Assembly (NCBI GenBank): GCA_018714405.1
Contig: DVNM01000007.1
Span: forward strand, 1-29,432
Origin: Scybalenecus merdavium
GTDB taxonomy: Bacteria > Bacillota > Clostridia > Oscillospirales > Acutalibacteraceae
Length of the DNA: 29,432 nucleotides
Reading direction: 5' to 3'
Positions 16,194 through 23,264 of the stretch are shown piece after piece (the first letter of the stretch is position 1; every line of letters starts with the position of its first letter). The notes under the pieces were generated by a model. It searched no databases. It worked only from the letters and a program-made list of their open reading frames with translations, and was not told the DNA's origin. Both the position numbers and the translations under genes were made by a program.

Positions 16194-17234
16194 ATGATCG
16201 AACGCGTGGATAAAAACAATCTGGAAGAATATGAAAGTTTTATCAAAACGCACCCGAAGGGACTGTTTATGCACTCCTCCAAATGGGGCAAGGTCAAATC
16301 GGCCTGGAAATGGGAGGCCATTCTGGACCGCGCCGACGACGGCCACGTCCGCGGCAGCGCCGCGGTACTGATCCGTGAAATGCCGGTGGTGCACGCCTCG
16401 CTGCTTTACTGCTGCCGCGGCTTCGTATGTGACCCGGACGACACGGCTACGTTCGACCGGCTGTTCGACGGCCTGCTGAAGCTTGCCAAAGAATACCATG
16501 GTTACTGTTTAAAGATCGACCCTGAGATCAGCGTGGAGGACACAGCGTTTAAAGCACACCTGCTGAAGAAAGGATTTGCAGAGCAAAACCCGGGCTGCCT
16601 GGACTTTGAAAACGTGCAGCCGAAATTCGTGTACTGCTTTGACTACGCCGGCAAAACGGAGGACGAGCTGATGCTGCAGTTCAAGCCTGACTACCGTAAC
16701 CGCATCCGCAAAGCCGGGCGCAAGGGCGTGGAAGTCAAAGTAATGGGCAAAGAGGCGCTCGACGACTTTACCGCCATTATGAAAGAGACCGGCGAACGCG
16801 ACGGATTTTCGACCCGGCCGAAAAGCTACTTTGCCTCCATTATGGACAACCTGGGTGACGACTGCCGCCTTTACATGGCCTACTATGAGGGCAAGGCGAT
16901 CGCCGGCACGCTGGCCATCCGCTGGGGCAAAAACGTGATGAAATACCAGTACGGCGCTTCCTCGAACGCGCACAGAAACGTTTACCCGAATTACCTTTTG
17001 CAGTGGGAGATGATCCGCTGGGGGCTTGAAAGCGGCTGCCGCGTGTACGACTTCGGCGGCATCAGCGGCGACATCCGCAACGAATCGAACCCCCACTACG
17101 GCCTGTGGCGCTTTAAACACGGTTTCAACGGCTACATGGTGGAATTTGTCGGCGAGTACGACTACGTCATTCAGCCGCTTGTGTACAAAGCCTACAATAC
17201 AGCCATCAAACTGAGGAGCAAATTGCACAGATGA
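16194..17234 (+). CDS. FemX/FemAB-family lipid II interpeptide-bridge aminoacyltransferase
   Basis: A 346-residue protein of the Fem family, which transfers amino acids from aminoacyl-tRNA to the lysine side chain of lipid II to start or extend peptidoglycan cross-bridges. It has two GNAT-like halves. The first contains SSKWGKVKSAWKWEA, the second AIAGTLAIRWGKNVMKYQYGAS, SNAHRNVYPNYLLQWEMI and the family-typical Y285-D-F-G-G289-ISGD. It lacks the seryl-tRNA-synthetase-like helical arm of staphylococcal FemA (about 420 residues), so it resembles the shorter FemX type. The start ATG 16194 has GAGGG upstream; a longer reading from 16110 would begin inside the promoter. Its stop overlaps the next gene's ATG (ATGA), coupling it to the alanine racemase-like protein. 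The residue added is unknown; alanine is an attractive guess from the neighbour. Cytoplasmic, at the membrane. Confidence 0.9.
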   Translation: MIERVDKNNLEEYESFIKTHPKGLFMHSSKWGKVKSAWKWEAILDRADDGHVRGSAAVLIREMPVVHASLLYCCRGFVCDPDDTATFDRLFDGLLKLAKEYHGYCLKIDPEISVEDTAFKAHLLKKGFAEQNPGCLDFENVQPKFVYCFDYAGKTEDELMLQFKPDYRNRIRKAGRKGVEVKVMGKEALDDFTAIMKETGERDGFSTRPKSYFASIMDNLGDDCRLYMAYYEGKAIAGTLAIRWGKNVMKYQYGASSNAHRNVYPNYLLQWEMIRWGLESGCRVYDFGGISGDIRNESNPHYGLWRFKHGFNGYMVEFVGEYDYVIQPLVYKAYNTAIKLRSKLHR

Positions 17235-18304
17235 GCAGATATGTGATCGACCGAAAAAAACTGGATGAAAACATTGAGACCGTCAAGAAAAAGGCCGGCG
17301 TGCCCGTCATCGGCGTTGTAAAGGGCAACGGCTACGGCTTTGGCCTGCAAAACCTGGCCAAGGTGCTGCAGGCGCACGGCATCCGCTTTTTTGCCGTAAC
17401 AGAAGTGGACGACATTGCGCCGCTGCGCGCCGTTGCGCCCGCTGAAGACATTTTGGTCATGCGCTCGACCTGCATAGAGGAGGAAGCGCGCCGGATTGTG
17501 GAAGCCGGCTGCACCGCGACCGTCGGCTCGCCGCAAAGCGCCGAGGTGCTGTCTGCGGCAGCCAAAAAAGCCGGTGTGCGCGCAAAAGCCCACGTCAAGA
17601 TCGACACCGGGCTTGGCCGCTACGGCTTTTTGCCGAGCGAGATCGAGTTGCTTTTGCAGGTGTATAAAACCGACAACATCGACTTTACCGGCATTTACAC
17701 GCATTTTTCCAGCGCTTTCACCAACAAAGCGCTGACACAGGCGCAGCTGGTGCTGTTTAAAGACACCGCCGAGCAGCTGCGCAAAAACGGCATTGATCCG
17801 GGCATGATGCACGCGGCCAACTCGCCGGCACTCTTTAACGCAAGCGGCGTCACACTTGACGCCGTGCGCATCGGCTCCGCTTTCACAGGGCGGCTGATCA
17901 CCCAGGCCGCAACCGGACTCCACCGCATCGGTATGCTGGAGGCCGAGATCGTGGACGTAAAAAATGTGCCGGCCGGCTACAGCGTGGGCTACAACGGCCT
18001 GTTTAAAACGACGCGGCCCACTAAGCTGGCGATCGTGCCGTTCGGCCACTACGACGGGTTCGGCATCGAAAAGGCAACAGAAAGCTACACCCTGCACACC
18101 GTTTTGCGCAGCGGCAAGCGCTTTTTACAAAAAGAAAAGCTCTTTGTGACCGTGGGCGGCAAAAAGTACCCGGTGGCCGGCGAAGTCGGCCTGTCGCACA
18201 CCGCGATCGATGTGACCGGCAGCGACATACAGCCCGGCGACATAGCCAGCGCCGACATCTCGCCGCTTTTTGCAAACCCGCTGCTTACGCGTAAATTCAT
18301 ATAA
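17231..18304 (+). CDS. alr: Alanine racemase family protein, divergent active site
   Basis: A 357-residue fold-type III PLP enzyme. The PLP lysine is K31 in VVKGNGYGFG (usually VVKANAYGHG). The opposite catalytic tyrosine is Y254 in SVGYNGLF. VKIDTGLGRYG, MHAANSPAL and AVRIGS carry the conserved arginines and histidine, and PFGHYDGFG follows. Alanine racemases make D-alanine for the peptidoglycan stem. This one departs from the norm: the usual R-V-C-M-D segment reads E-V-G-L-S (S322 in place of aspartate), the usual Y-G after AVRxG reads T-G, and the C-terminus ends TRKFI where a tyrosine is common. It may therefore be slow, have another amino acid substrate, or be a second racemase. It overlaps the femX-like gene by 4 bases and is almost certainly co-translated with it. 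Confidence 0.85.
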   Translation: MSRYVIDRKKLDENIETVKKKAGVPVIGVVKGNGYGFGLQNLAKVLQAHGIRFFAVTEVDDIAPLRAVAPAEDILVMRSTCIEEEARRIVEAGCTATVGSPQSAEVLSAAAKKAGVRAKAHVKIDTGLGRYGFLPSEIELLLQVYKTDNIDFTGIYTHFSSAFTNKALTQAQLVLFKDTAEQLRKNGIDPGMMHAANSPALFNASGVTLDAVRIGSAFTGRLITQAATGLHRIGMLEAEIVDVKNVPAGYSVGYNGLFKTTRPTKLAIVPFGHYDGFGIEKATESYTLHTVLRSGKRFLQKEKLFVTVGGKKYPVAGEVGLSHTAIDVTGSDIQPGDIASADISPLFANPLLTRKFI

Positions 18305-18317
18305 CCTAAACAACAAA

Positions 18318-18341
18318 CGGCAAGGCCACGCGGTCTTGCCG
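18318..18341 (+). other. Short hairpin between alr and the DUF2130 gene
   Basis: A 7-bp stem (CGGCAAG at 18318-18324, CTTGCCG at 18335-18341) with a 10-nt loop lies 14 bases after alr. No T-run follows on either strand, so it is not a classical terminator. It may weaken transcription or stabilise the alr 3' end. Confidence 0.35.
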
Positions 18342-18370
18342 AAATCATTATATAGATATGGAGAAAAAGC

Positions 18371-19648
18371 ATGAACGAAATCAAATGCCCCAACTGCGGC
18401 AAGACCTTTCAGGTAGACGAAGCCGGCTATGCCGCCATCGTCAAGCAGGTGCGCGACAGCGAATTCAAAAGCGAACTGAACGCCCGTGAAAACGCGCTGA
18501 AAGCCGAAAAGACGTCGGCCGTACGCTTTGCCGAAGCACAAAAAGACAAGGAGATCGCCGAATACAAAGCGCAGATACGCACATTGCAGGAGACGATGCA
18601 GCTGGAAATCGGCAAAGCCATAGCCGAAAAAGACAGCGCAGCCAAAAAGCAGCTTGCCGACAGCCAGATGAAGATCCAGCAGCTGCAGGCCCAGCTGAAA
18701 GCAAAAGACACGGAAAAAGAACTTGCCGTGCAGCGTGCCGTTTCCGGCAAAGATAAAGAGATCGTCGCTTTGAACGCCGAAATCAAAAACGCCGAAAACG
18801 AGCACCAGCTGCAAAAGGACACGCTTCGCCGCACATATGAGGACCGCCTGAAGCAAAAAGACGAAATGATCGACTACTACAAAGACTTCAAGGCCAGGCA
18901 GTCCACCAAAATGGTGGGCGAAAGCCTGGAGCAGCACTGTGAAATTGAATTCAACAAGCTGCGCGCCACCGGCTTTAAAAACGCATATTTTGAAAAAGAC
19001 AACGACGCCCGAAGCGGCAGCAAAGGCGACTACATATACCGCGAAACAGACGAAGACGGTGTGGAGATCATCTCGATCATGTTCGAAATGAAAAACGAGA
19101 TGGACCAAACGGCGACCAAGCACAAAAACGAGGACTTTTTGAAAGAGCTGGACAAAGACCGAAACGAGAAAAAGTGCGAGTACGCCGTGCTCGTCTCCTT
19201 GCTGGAAGCCGACAGCGAGCTTTACAACACCGGTATCGTGGACGTTTCGCACCGTTACCCGAAAATGTATGTGATCCGCCCGCAGTTTTTCATTCCCATG
19301 ATCACACTGCTGCGCAACGCAGCCCTAAATGCCCTTGCCTACCGGCAGGAACTGGCGGCAGTACGCAGCCAGAACATCGACATTACCCACTTTGAAGAGA
19401 ACCTGATGGACTTCAAAGACAAGTTCTCCTACAATTTCAACCAGGCGCACAAGCGCTTTATGGAGGCGATCGACGAGATCGACAAATCCATCACGCACCT
19501 GCAGAAAATCAAAGAGGCTCTCACGAAATCGGACAACCAGCTGCGCCTGGCCAATAACAAAGTAGAAGATGTTTCCATAAAAAAGCTGACCAAAGGCAAC
19601 CCGACGATGCAGGAAAAATTTGCCCGGCTGCACCGGGAAGAAACATGA
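18371..19648 (+). CDS. DUF2130 domain protein: coiled coil plus putative PD-(D/E)XK nuclease domain
   Basis: A 425-residue protein that I recognise as DUF2130. It begins with a CPNC zinc-ribbon-like pair (C6, C9), then a long charged coiled coil (about residues 25-175, rich in K, E, A and Q). A globular domain follows (about 180-330) and then a helical tail. In the globular domain, GSKGD220YIYRE is followed 18 residues later by F-E239-M-K241-NE, which fits the D...E-x-K spacing of PD-(D/E)XK nucleases. The overall 'coiled coil plus nuclease domain' plan recalls RmuC. Function is unproven; a role in DNA metabolism or defence is an inference. It starts 66 bases after alr with a GGAG site and is followed by a strong terminator, so it may be read from the fem promoter. 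Confidence 0.85.
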   Translation: MNEIKCPNCGKTFQVDEAGYAAIVKQVRDSEFKSELNARENALKAEKTSAVRFAEAQKDKEIAEYKAQIRTLQETMQLEIGKAIAEKDSAAKKQLADSQMKIQQLQAQLKAKDTEKELAVQRAVSGKDKEIVALNAEIKNAENEHQLQKDTLRRTYEDRLKQKDEMIDYYKDFKARQSTKMVGESLEQHCEIEFNKLRATGFKNAYFEKDNDARSGSKGDYIYRETDEDGVEIISIMFEMKNEMDQTATKHKNEDFLKELDKDRNEKKCEYAVLVSLLEADSELYNTGIVDVSHRYPKMYVIRPQFFIPMITLLRNAALNALAYRQELAAVRSQNIDITHFEENLMDFKDKFSYNFNQAHKRFMEAIDEIDKSITHLQKIKEALTKSDNQLRLANNKVEDVSIKKLTKGNPTMQEKFARLHREET

Positions 19649-19670
19649 GCTGCACATACGGACATCCAAA

Positions 19671-19707
19671 AGCGCCCTGCCGGTTTTACACCGCACAGGG
19701 CGTTTTT
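19671..19707 (+). terminator. Intrinsic terminator after the DUF2130 gene
   Basis: A 7-bp stem CGCCCTG/CAGGGCG (19673-19679 and 19696-19702) with a small inner CGGT/ACCG stem is followed by five T. It is 22 bases past the DUF2130 stop and ends the femX-alr-DUF2130 series. Confidence 0.85.
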
Positions 19708-19733
19708 ATGCCGGCTATAAATGCAGGCATACG

Positions 19734-20270
19734 TCATGAAATTCCTTTCAAAAAACGCGCAACGCGCTTTTTGAAACGGCGGTCGTAAATCTGCACGGCG
19801 CGCCTGTACAGCAGGTCGTAAAGCCAAAAGAGCAGATTGAACAGCAGGTACGCCAGCAGGATGCCCCACACGCCGAGCGCATCATCGACCGGCACACGAA
19901 AAACGGCGACCAGCAGCCATTCGCAAAGCGTGAGCGCCGCATTAAAGAGCAAAAACTTGGCGGCCCAGCGCACAAAAGCCGGGCGCAAGCGTTCAAGATA
20001 TGCCGACAAAACCGGGTAATACCCGAAAAACAGCACATAAAGCAGCGCACACTCACGGTCCGTCACAAGGATAAGACCCAAAACCGAAGTGGCCGCATAA
20101 ATGCAAAGCGACATGCGCGCGGAAAAATGCGCATTGCTGACGATCAGGAGCATACCGGCCAGTATCGGCATCAAATAGGCAAAAAGCGAAACAAAGCCGG
20201 ACAAAAACAGCAGCACCACGCCAAGCGCACAGAGTATGCCGGAAAAAGCGGCGCGAAAAGACCATTTCAT
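19734..20270 (-). CDS. Polytopic membrane protein of unknown function
   Basis: A 178-residue very hydrophobic protein with about five to six predicted membrane spans: residues roughly 6-25, 28-45, 53-70, 75-93, 103-122 and 130-155. A basic C-terminal tail follows (RRFKKRVARFLKG). I recognise no family with certainty. The 'small, six-span' layout and a conserved-looking GYYPVLSAYLERLRP loop in the middle are reminiscent of substrate-binding S components of ECF vitamin transporters or of DUF2232-type proteins, but no signature settles this. I start it at ATG 20268-20270, where GGTGAA precedes and the hydrophobic region begins almost at once; a longer reading from 20318 adds a hydrophilic stretch without better support. 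It diverges from the lipoprotein gene and converges on the DUF2130 gene. Confidence 0.75.
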   Translation of the reverse strand: MKWSFRAAFSGILCALGVVLLFLSGFVSLFAYLMPILAGMLLIVSNAHFSARMSLCIYAATSVLGLILVTDRECALLYVLFFGYYPVLSAYLERLRPAFVRWAAKFLLFNAALTLCEWLLVAVFRVPVDDALGVWGILLAYLLFNLLFWLYDLLYRRAVQIYDRRFKKRVARFLKGIS

Positions 20271-20375
20271 AAATTCACCAGGTTCACAAGTGTCGAATTT
20301 AATGTTATCATTGCCCAAATTTGTAAAATTTCCGTGAACAAAGCGTAAATATTTGCCGAATTGCCAACAAAACGA

Positions 20376-20404
20376 TTTACAATTATTCCGGCAGAGATTA
20401 TAAT
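20376..20404 (+). promoter_or_regulatory. Strong sigma-A promoter of the acidic lipoprotein gene
   Basis: TTTACA (20376-20381), exactly 17 bases, then a perfect TATAAT (20399-20404). The transcript would start near 20411, and the ribosome binding site GAGGTG is at 20423-20428 before ATG 20438, leaving a leader of under 30 bases. Confidence 0.8.
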
Positions 20405-20437
20405 TGAACTATCAAAAAAATTGAGGTGTTTGTTTAA

Positions 20438-21418
20438 ATGAAAAAGAGCATTGCGCTTCTGCTTTCGTTCGTTATGATCCTTTCCGGCGCGCTGGCCGCC
20501 TGCACCAATCCCGGCACCGGCGGTACAACAAATGATTCCTCGTCCAATCTTTCCGATTCGGAAGAGATCTTCGGCGAAGAGACCATTACCGTTACGGACG
20601 AAAACGGTGAAGAATCTACCACAACTGTAAACGTAAAATACGGCAAAGACGAAAACGGCAATACCGTTGCCTATGTGCTGGATGAAAACGGCGAGGTCAT
20701 GACCGATGAAAACGGCGAACCGGTCACTGTGGACACCACGTTTGTCTTTGACGAGGACAAGACAAACGGCGAGACAGAGTTTGTGCCGACAGAAGATGTT
20801 TCCATTACGAACCTGACCACCAACCCTGACAACACGCAGGGCGATTCAGGCGAAACAACGTCACCCGAGCTGACAACGAACGGCGGCACCGATGTGCCAG
20901 ATGTGGACGACGACGGCGACGAAGTGATCTTCTCCACCGACGACCTGAACAAGATCAGTTCCCTGCTGAACATTCCGAACATTTACAAATACAACTACTC
21001 TGCATCGAACGTGCCGGCCGAACTGGCCACCCACGTTGCTGTCAGCGTGCTGCACAGATCGAGCACCGAAACAACATTTGCTTCCGGTACGGTCGTGCTT
21101 GAACTGTTTAAATATTTTGGACAGACTGTTGTAAACTTTAAATCCGAATGCAACAGCGCAGCTGCAAAGAGCGGCGCACCCATTACTTATGTAAGCAGCA
21201 ACGATGTGTTCCAGTCACCCTCTGTGGAATCGGAAACGCACCAGGTCACCATTACCAAGGTCGAGTCGCTCGGCGGCAACAACTACTACAAAGTGACCGG
21301 CACCGTAAAGGCCATTTCCGACGACTGCAACGTTAAAAACGTGACCGCCGTTGTGCAGAAAAACAAGCTGGACACCAACTACGGTTTCAGTGTAAAAGGC
21401 CTGCAGTGGAGCAAATAA
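20438..21418 (+). CDS. Acidic lipoprotein with DENG repeats, unknown function
   Basis: A 326-residue secreted lipoprotein. The signal peptide (MKKSIALLLSF...) ends in the lipobox LAAC with lipidated C22. An acidic, Thr/Ser/Asn-rich region follows to about residue 175. It carries four D-E-N-G motifs spaced 17, 11 and 8 residues apart (first at residue 54), then low-complexity TTNPDNTQGDSGETTSPEL and an Asp run (PDVDDDGDEV). The C-terminal ~150 residues look folded, with alternating strands (THVAVSVLHRSS, QVTITKVES, NNYYKVTGTVK, KNVTAVVQKN) and a final GFSVKGLQWSK; I do not recognise the fold. The acidic region could be a flexible stalk or bind calcium, which is inference. It is a single-gene unit with its own strong promoter and terminator, so probably well expressed on the cell surface. 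Confidence 0.88.
   Translation: MKKSIALLLSFVMILSGALAACTNPGTGGTTNDSSSNLSDSEEIFGEETITVTDENGEESTTTVNVKYGKDENGNTVAYVLDENGEVMTDENGEPVTVDTTFVFDEDKTNGETEFVPTEDVSITNLTTNPDNTQGDSGETTSPELTTNGGTDVPDVDDDGDEVIFSTDDLNKISSLLNIPNIYKYNYSASNVPAELATHVAVSVLHRSSTETTFASGTVVLELFKYFGQTVVNFKSECNSAAAKSGAPITYVSSNDVFQSPSVESETHQVTITKVESLGGNNYYKVTGTVKAISDDCNVKNVTAVVQKNKLDTNYGFSVKGLQWSK
20597..20716 (+). repeat. Four in-frame copies of a GAY-GAA-AAC-GGY (DENG) unit
   Basis: Copies lie at 20597-20608, 20648-20659, 20681-20692 and 20705-20716, nearly identical at the DNA level (GAA AAC GG invariant). They encode D-E-N-G in the acidic stalk of the lipoprotein. Confidence 0.75.
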
Positions 21419-21436
21419 AATACTTACATATTAAGA

Positions 21437-21467
21437 AAAAGACGTCTTTGTAAGGCGTCTTTTTTTT
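21437..21467 (+). terminator. Intrinsic terminator after the acidic lipoprotein gene
   Basis: The stem AAAAGACG (21437-21444) pairs with CGTCTTTT (21456-21463) around an 11-nt loop, followed by a run of T to 21467. It starts 18 bases after the lipoprotein stop. The remaining 21468-21663 gap holds a TATAAT-like -10 at 21603-21608 upstream of the first fucosidase gene, without a clear -35. Confidence 0.88.
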
Positions 21468-21663
21468 CTGCTTCTCGGCGTATGCCGCAGCGTGCCGAAT
21501 TTTGCCTTCCTGCTGACAGGCCGGTATTTGCAAAAAAGATGAGCAGATTTTGAAACTTTTGACATGCATTTATATATGACACAGCCTGCATTCGCAATAC
21601 AATATAATTATAAAAACGGTACGCAGCCACATGCTGCAAAACGATAAATCAGGAGTCACAGCC

Positions 21664-23025
21664 ATGGGATATTCATTGAAGCAAAGCGATTTTAAAAAAG
21701 AAAAACAGGGAGCGGAGTTCACCTATTTCCCGGATGCAGAATGGGACCGTTACCCGTTTGCCGGCGAGCAGGACGCTAAATGGTTTCGCGAAGCGAAGTA
21801 CGGCCTTTTCCTGCACGTCGGCATTTCGGCAGTGGGCATGGTGGACATCAGCTGGTCCAGAACCACGCACAAGCTGCCGGACCCCGCCTGGGGCAGCTGT
21901 GTTTCTGACGTAGAATACGACAGCTGGGCCAAACAGATCGCCTTTCCCAAATTCAGCGCCGAAGAATGGGCCGACATGGCCAAAAAAGGCGGCTTTAAAT
22001 ACGTTGTGATCATTGCCAAGCACCACGACGGGTTCCATATGTGGGACACGGCATATTCCGACTACAAAATTACAAACGCCCCGTTTGGCCGTGATTATTT
22101 AAAGGAATTAATCGATGCGTTGCGCAGCGCCGGGTTAAAAATCGGCATATATTATTCCAAACGTGACTGGACGCATCCGGACTATGAGCCGGTACCGGTG
22201 AAAGACGCCGAGGCCATTAGCAAACCGCCGTATTTCAAAATGAAAAACGGCAAAAAGTGGTATTTAACAGAGAAGCACAAAAAATACCAGCAGTACATGT
22301 TTAACACCGTGCGCGAGCTGATGACCAATTACGGAAAAATAGACCTTTTGTGGTGGGACGCAGAATACAACAGCGGCATGTTCACAAAAGAAATGTGGAA
22401 TGCTGAAGAACTTGAAAAAATGGTGCGCACGCTTCAACCGCATATCGTAATAAATAACCGTGCCGGTCTGCCGGGCGATTATGACACACCGGAGGGACAC
22501 ACAGGATTTTTTCAAAACACAAGAATGTGGGAAACCTGCATGCCCCTCGGCAAATACTGGGCCTATTCGCCAAACAAACCCAAAAGCGTGAAAAAAATAA
22601 TGGCGCAGCTTATCAACTGTGCCGGAGGAGACGGCAACTATCTTTTAAGCATCGGCTGCAAGCCGGACGGAAGCATTGCAGACAACGAGGCCAAAGAAAT
22701 CCGCGAAATCGGACGCTGGCTGAAGCAATACGGTAAAAGCATTTATGCAACGCGCGGCGGAATATGGAGGCCTACGAAAAAATACGCTTCCTGTTTTAAA
22801 GGCAGCACCGTGTACCTGCATGTTTTAAGCAGCCTGCCGTTCACATGTTTCACTCTGCCTTTCAAAAACAACACATTAAAATCCTATTCCTGCTTGACCG
22901 GAGAAAAAGCGATTCTAAAAACCAAAAACGGCAAACTGCACGTTGCCGTTTTCAACAAGAAACCGCACGCCTATGACACCATTTTAGAAATACGGCTGGG
23001 CAATACACCCAATATGGAAAACTGA
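21664..23025 (+). CDS. Alpha-L-fucosidase family protein (GH29), first copy
   Basis: A 453-residue GH29 protein; the family removes alpha-linked L-fucose from glycans such as mucin or milk oligosaccharides by a retaining mechanism. The barrel opens with WFREAKYGLFLHVGIS and contains VVIIAKHHDGFHMWD, IGIYYSKRDW and the nucleophile position D232 in IDLLWWDAEY. IVINNRAGLPGDYDTPEGH and LLSIGCKPDGSI follow. The last ~80 residues are a short beta-rich domain. The start ATG 21664 has AGGAG 9 bases upstream; a longer reading from 21631 is less likely. No signal peptide is seen, so it would act on imported oligosaccharides. Substrate could differ from fucose, since GH29 subfamilies vary. Just after its stop lies a gene remnant, so its extreme C-terminus (GNTPNMEN) may be altered by the same rearrangement. 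Confidence 0.9.
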   Translation: MGYSLKQSDFKKEKQGAEFTYFPDAEWDRYPFAGEQDAKWFREAKYGLFLHVGISAVGMVDISWSRTTHKLPDPAWGSCVSDVEYDSWAKQIAFPKFSAEEWADMAKKGGFKYVVIIAKHHDGFHMWDTAYSDYKITNAPFGRDYLKELIDALRSAGLKIGIYYSKRDWTHPDYEPVPVKDAEAISKPPYFKMKNGKKWYLTEKHKKYQQYMFNTVRELMTNYGKIDLLWWDAEYNSGMFTKEMWNAEELEKMVRTLQPHIVINNRAGLPGDYDTPEGHTGFFQNTRMWETCMPLGKYWAYSPNKPKSVKKIMAQLINCAGGDGNYLLSIGCKPDGSIADNEAKEIREIGRWLKQYGKSIYATRGGIWRPTKKYASCFKGSTVYLHVLSSLPFTCFTLPFKNNTLKSYSCLTGEKAILKTKNGKLHVAVFNKKPHAYDTILEIRLGNTPNMEN

Positions 23026-23247
23026 TATAGCGGGCATTTCGCAAAACACAGGCATATTCGGCGCAGGCGTTCTTTCCGATTCTCTAAAGCTGCCGCAAAA
23101 GACCACGTTTTACGAAAACGAACGCTCCGCCAAGCCGGAATGCCCCGGAAACCGGTGAAAAGCGGCATGCCCGAATACCTTTACGGCTGCACAAGAGCAG
23201 ATGTGCTCGGCGGCGGTAAAGTCAAGGCTTTGTTTTCAAATAAATAA
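23024..23247 (+). pseudogene. Frameshifted 3' remnant of an unidentified gene between the two fucosidase genes
   Basis: The 239-base gap between the GH29 genes reads as protein-like sequence in two frames. The first frame is open from before 23024 to a TGA at 23156-23158 (IAGISQNTGIFGAGVLSDSL, then LPQKTTFYENERSAKPECPG). A shift of one base continues with PVKSGMPEYLYGCTRADVLG and GGKVKALFSNK to TAA at 23245-23247, just before the ribosome binding site of the next gene. Neither part has a plausible start with a ribosome binding site. The simplest reading is the 3' end of a gene that lost its 5' part by deletion and then gained a frameshift. I could not identify the parent family. Confidence 0.5.
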
Positions 23248-23264
23248 ATTTTAGGAGTAAAGCC

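Noticed and set aside
18318..18341. Intrinsic terminator after alr
   Set aside because: The 7-bp stem has no T-run on either strand, so I list it only as a hairpin.
23140..23247. A 35-codon ATG-started frame before the second GH29 gene as a separate small gene
   Set aside because: No ribosome binding site, and its sequence reads as the continuation of the preceding broken frame, so a pseudogene remnant explains it better.
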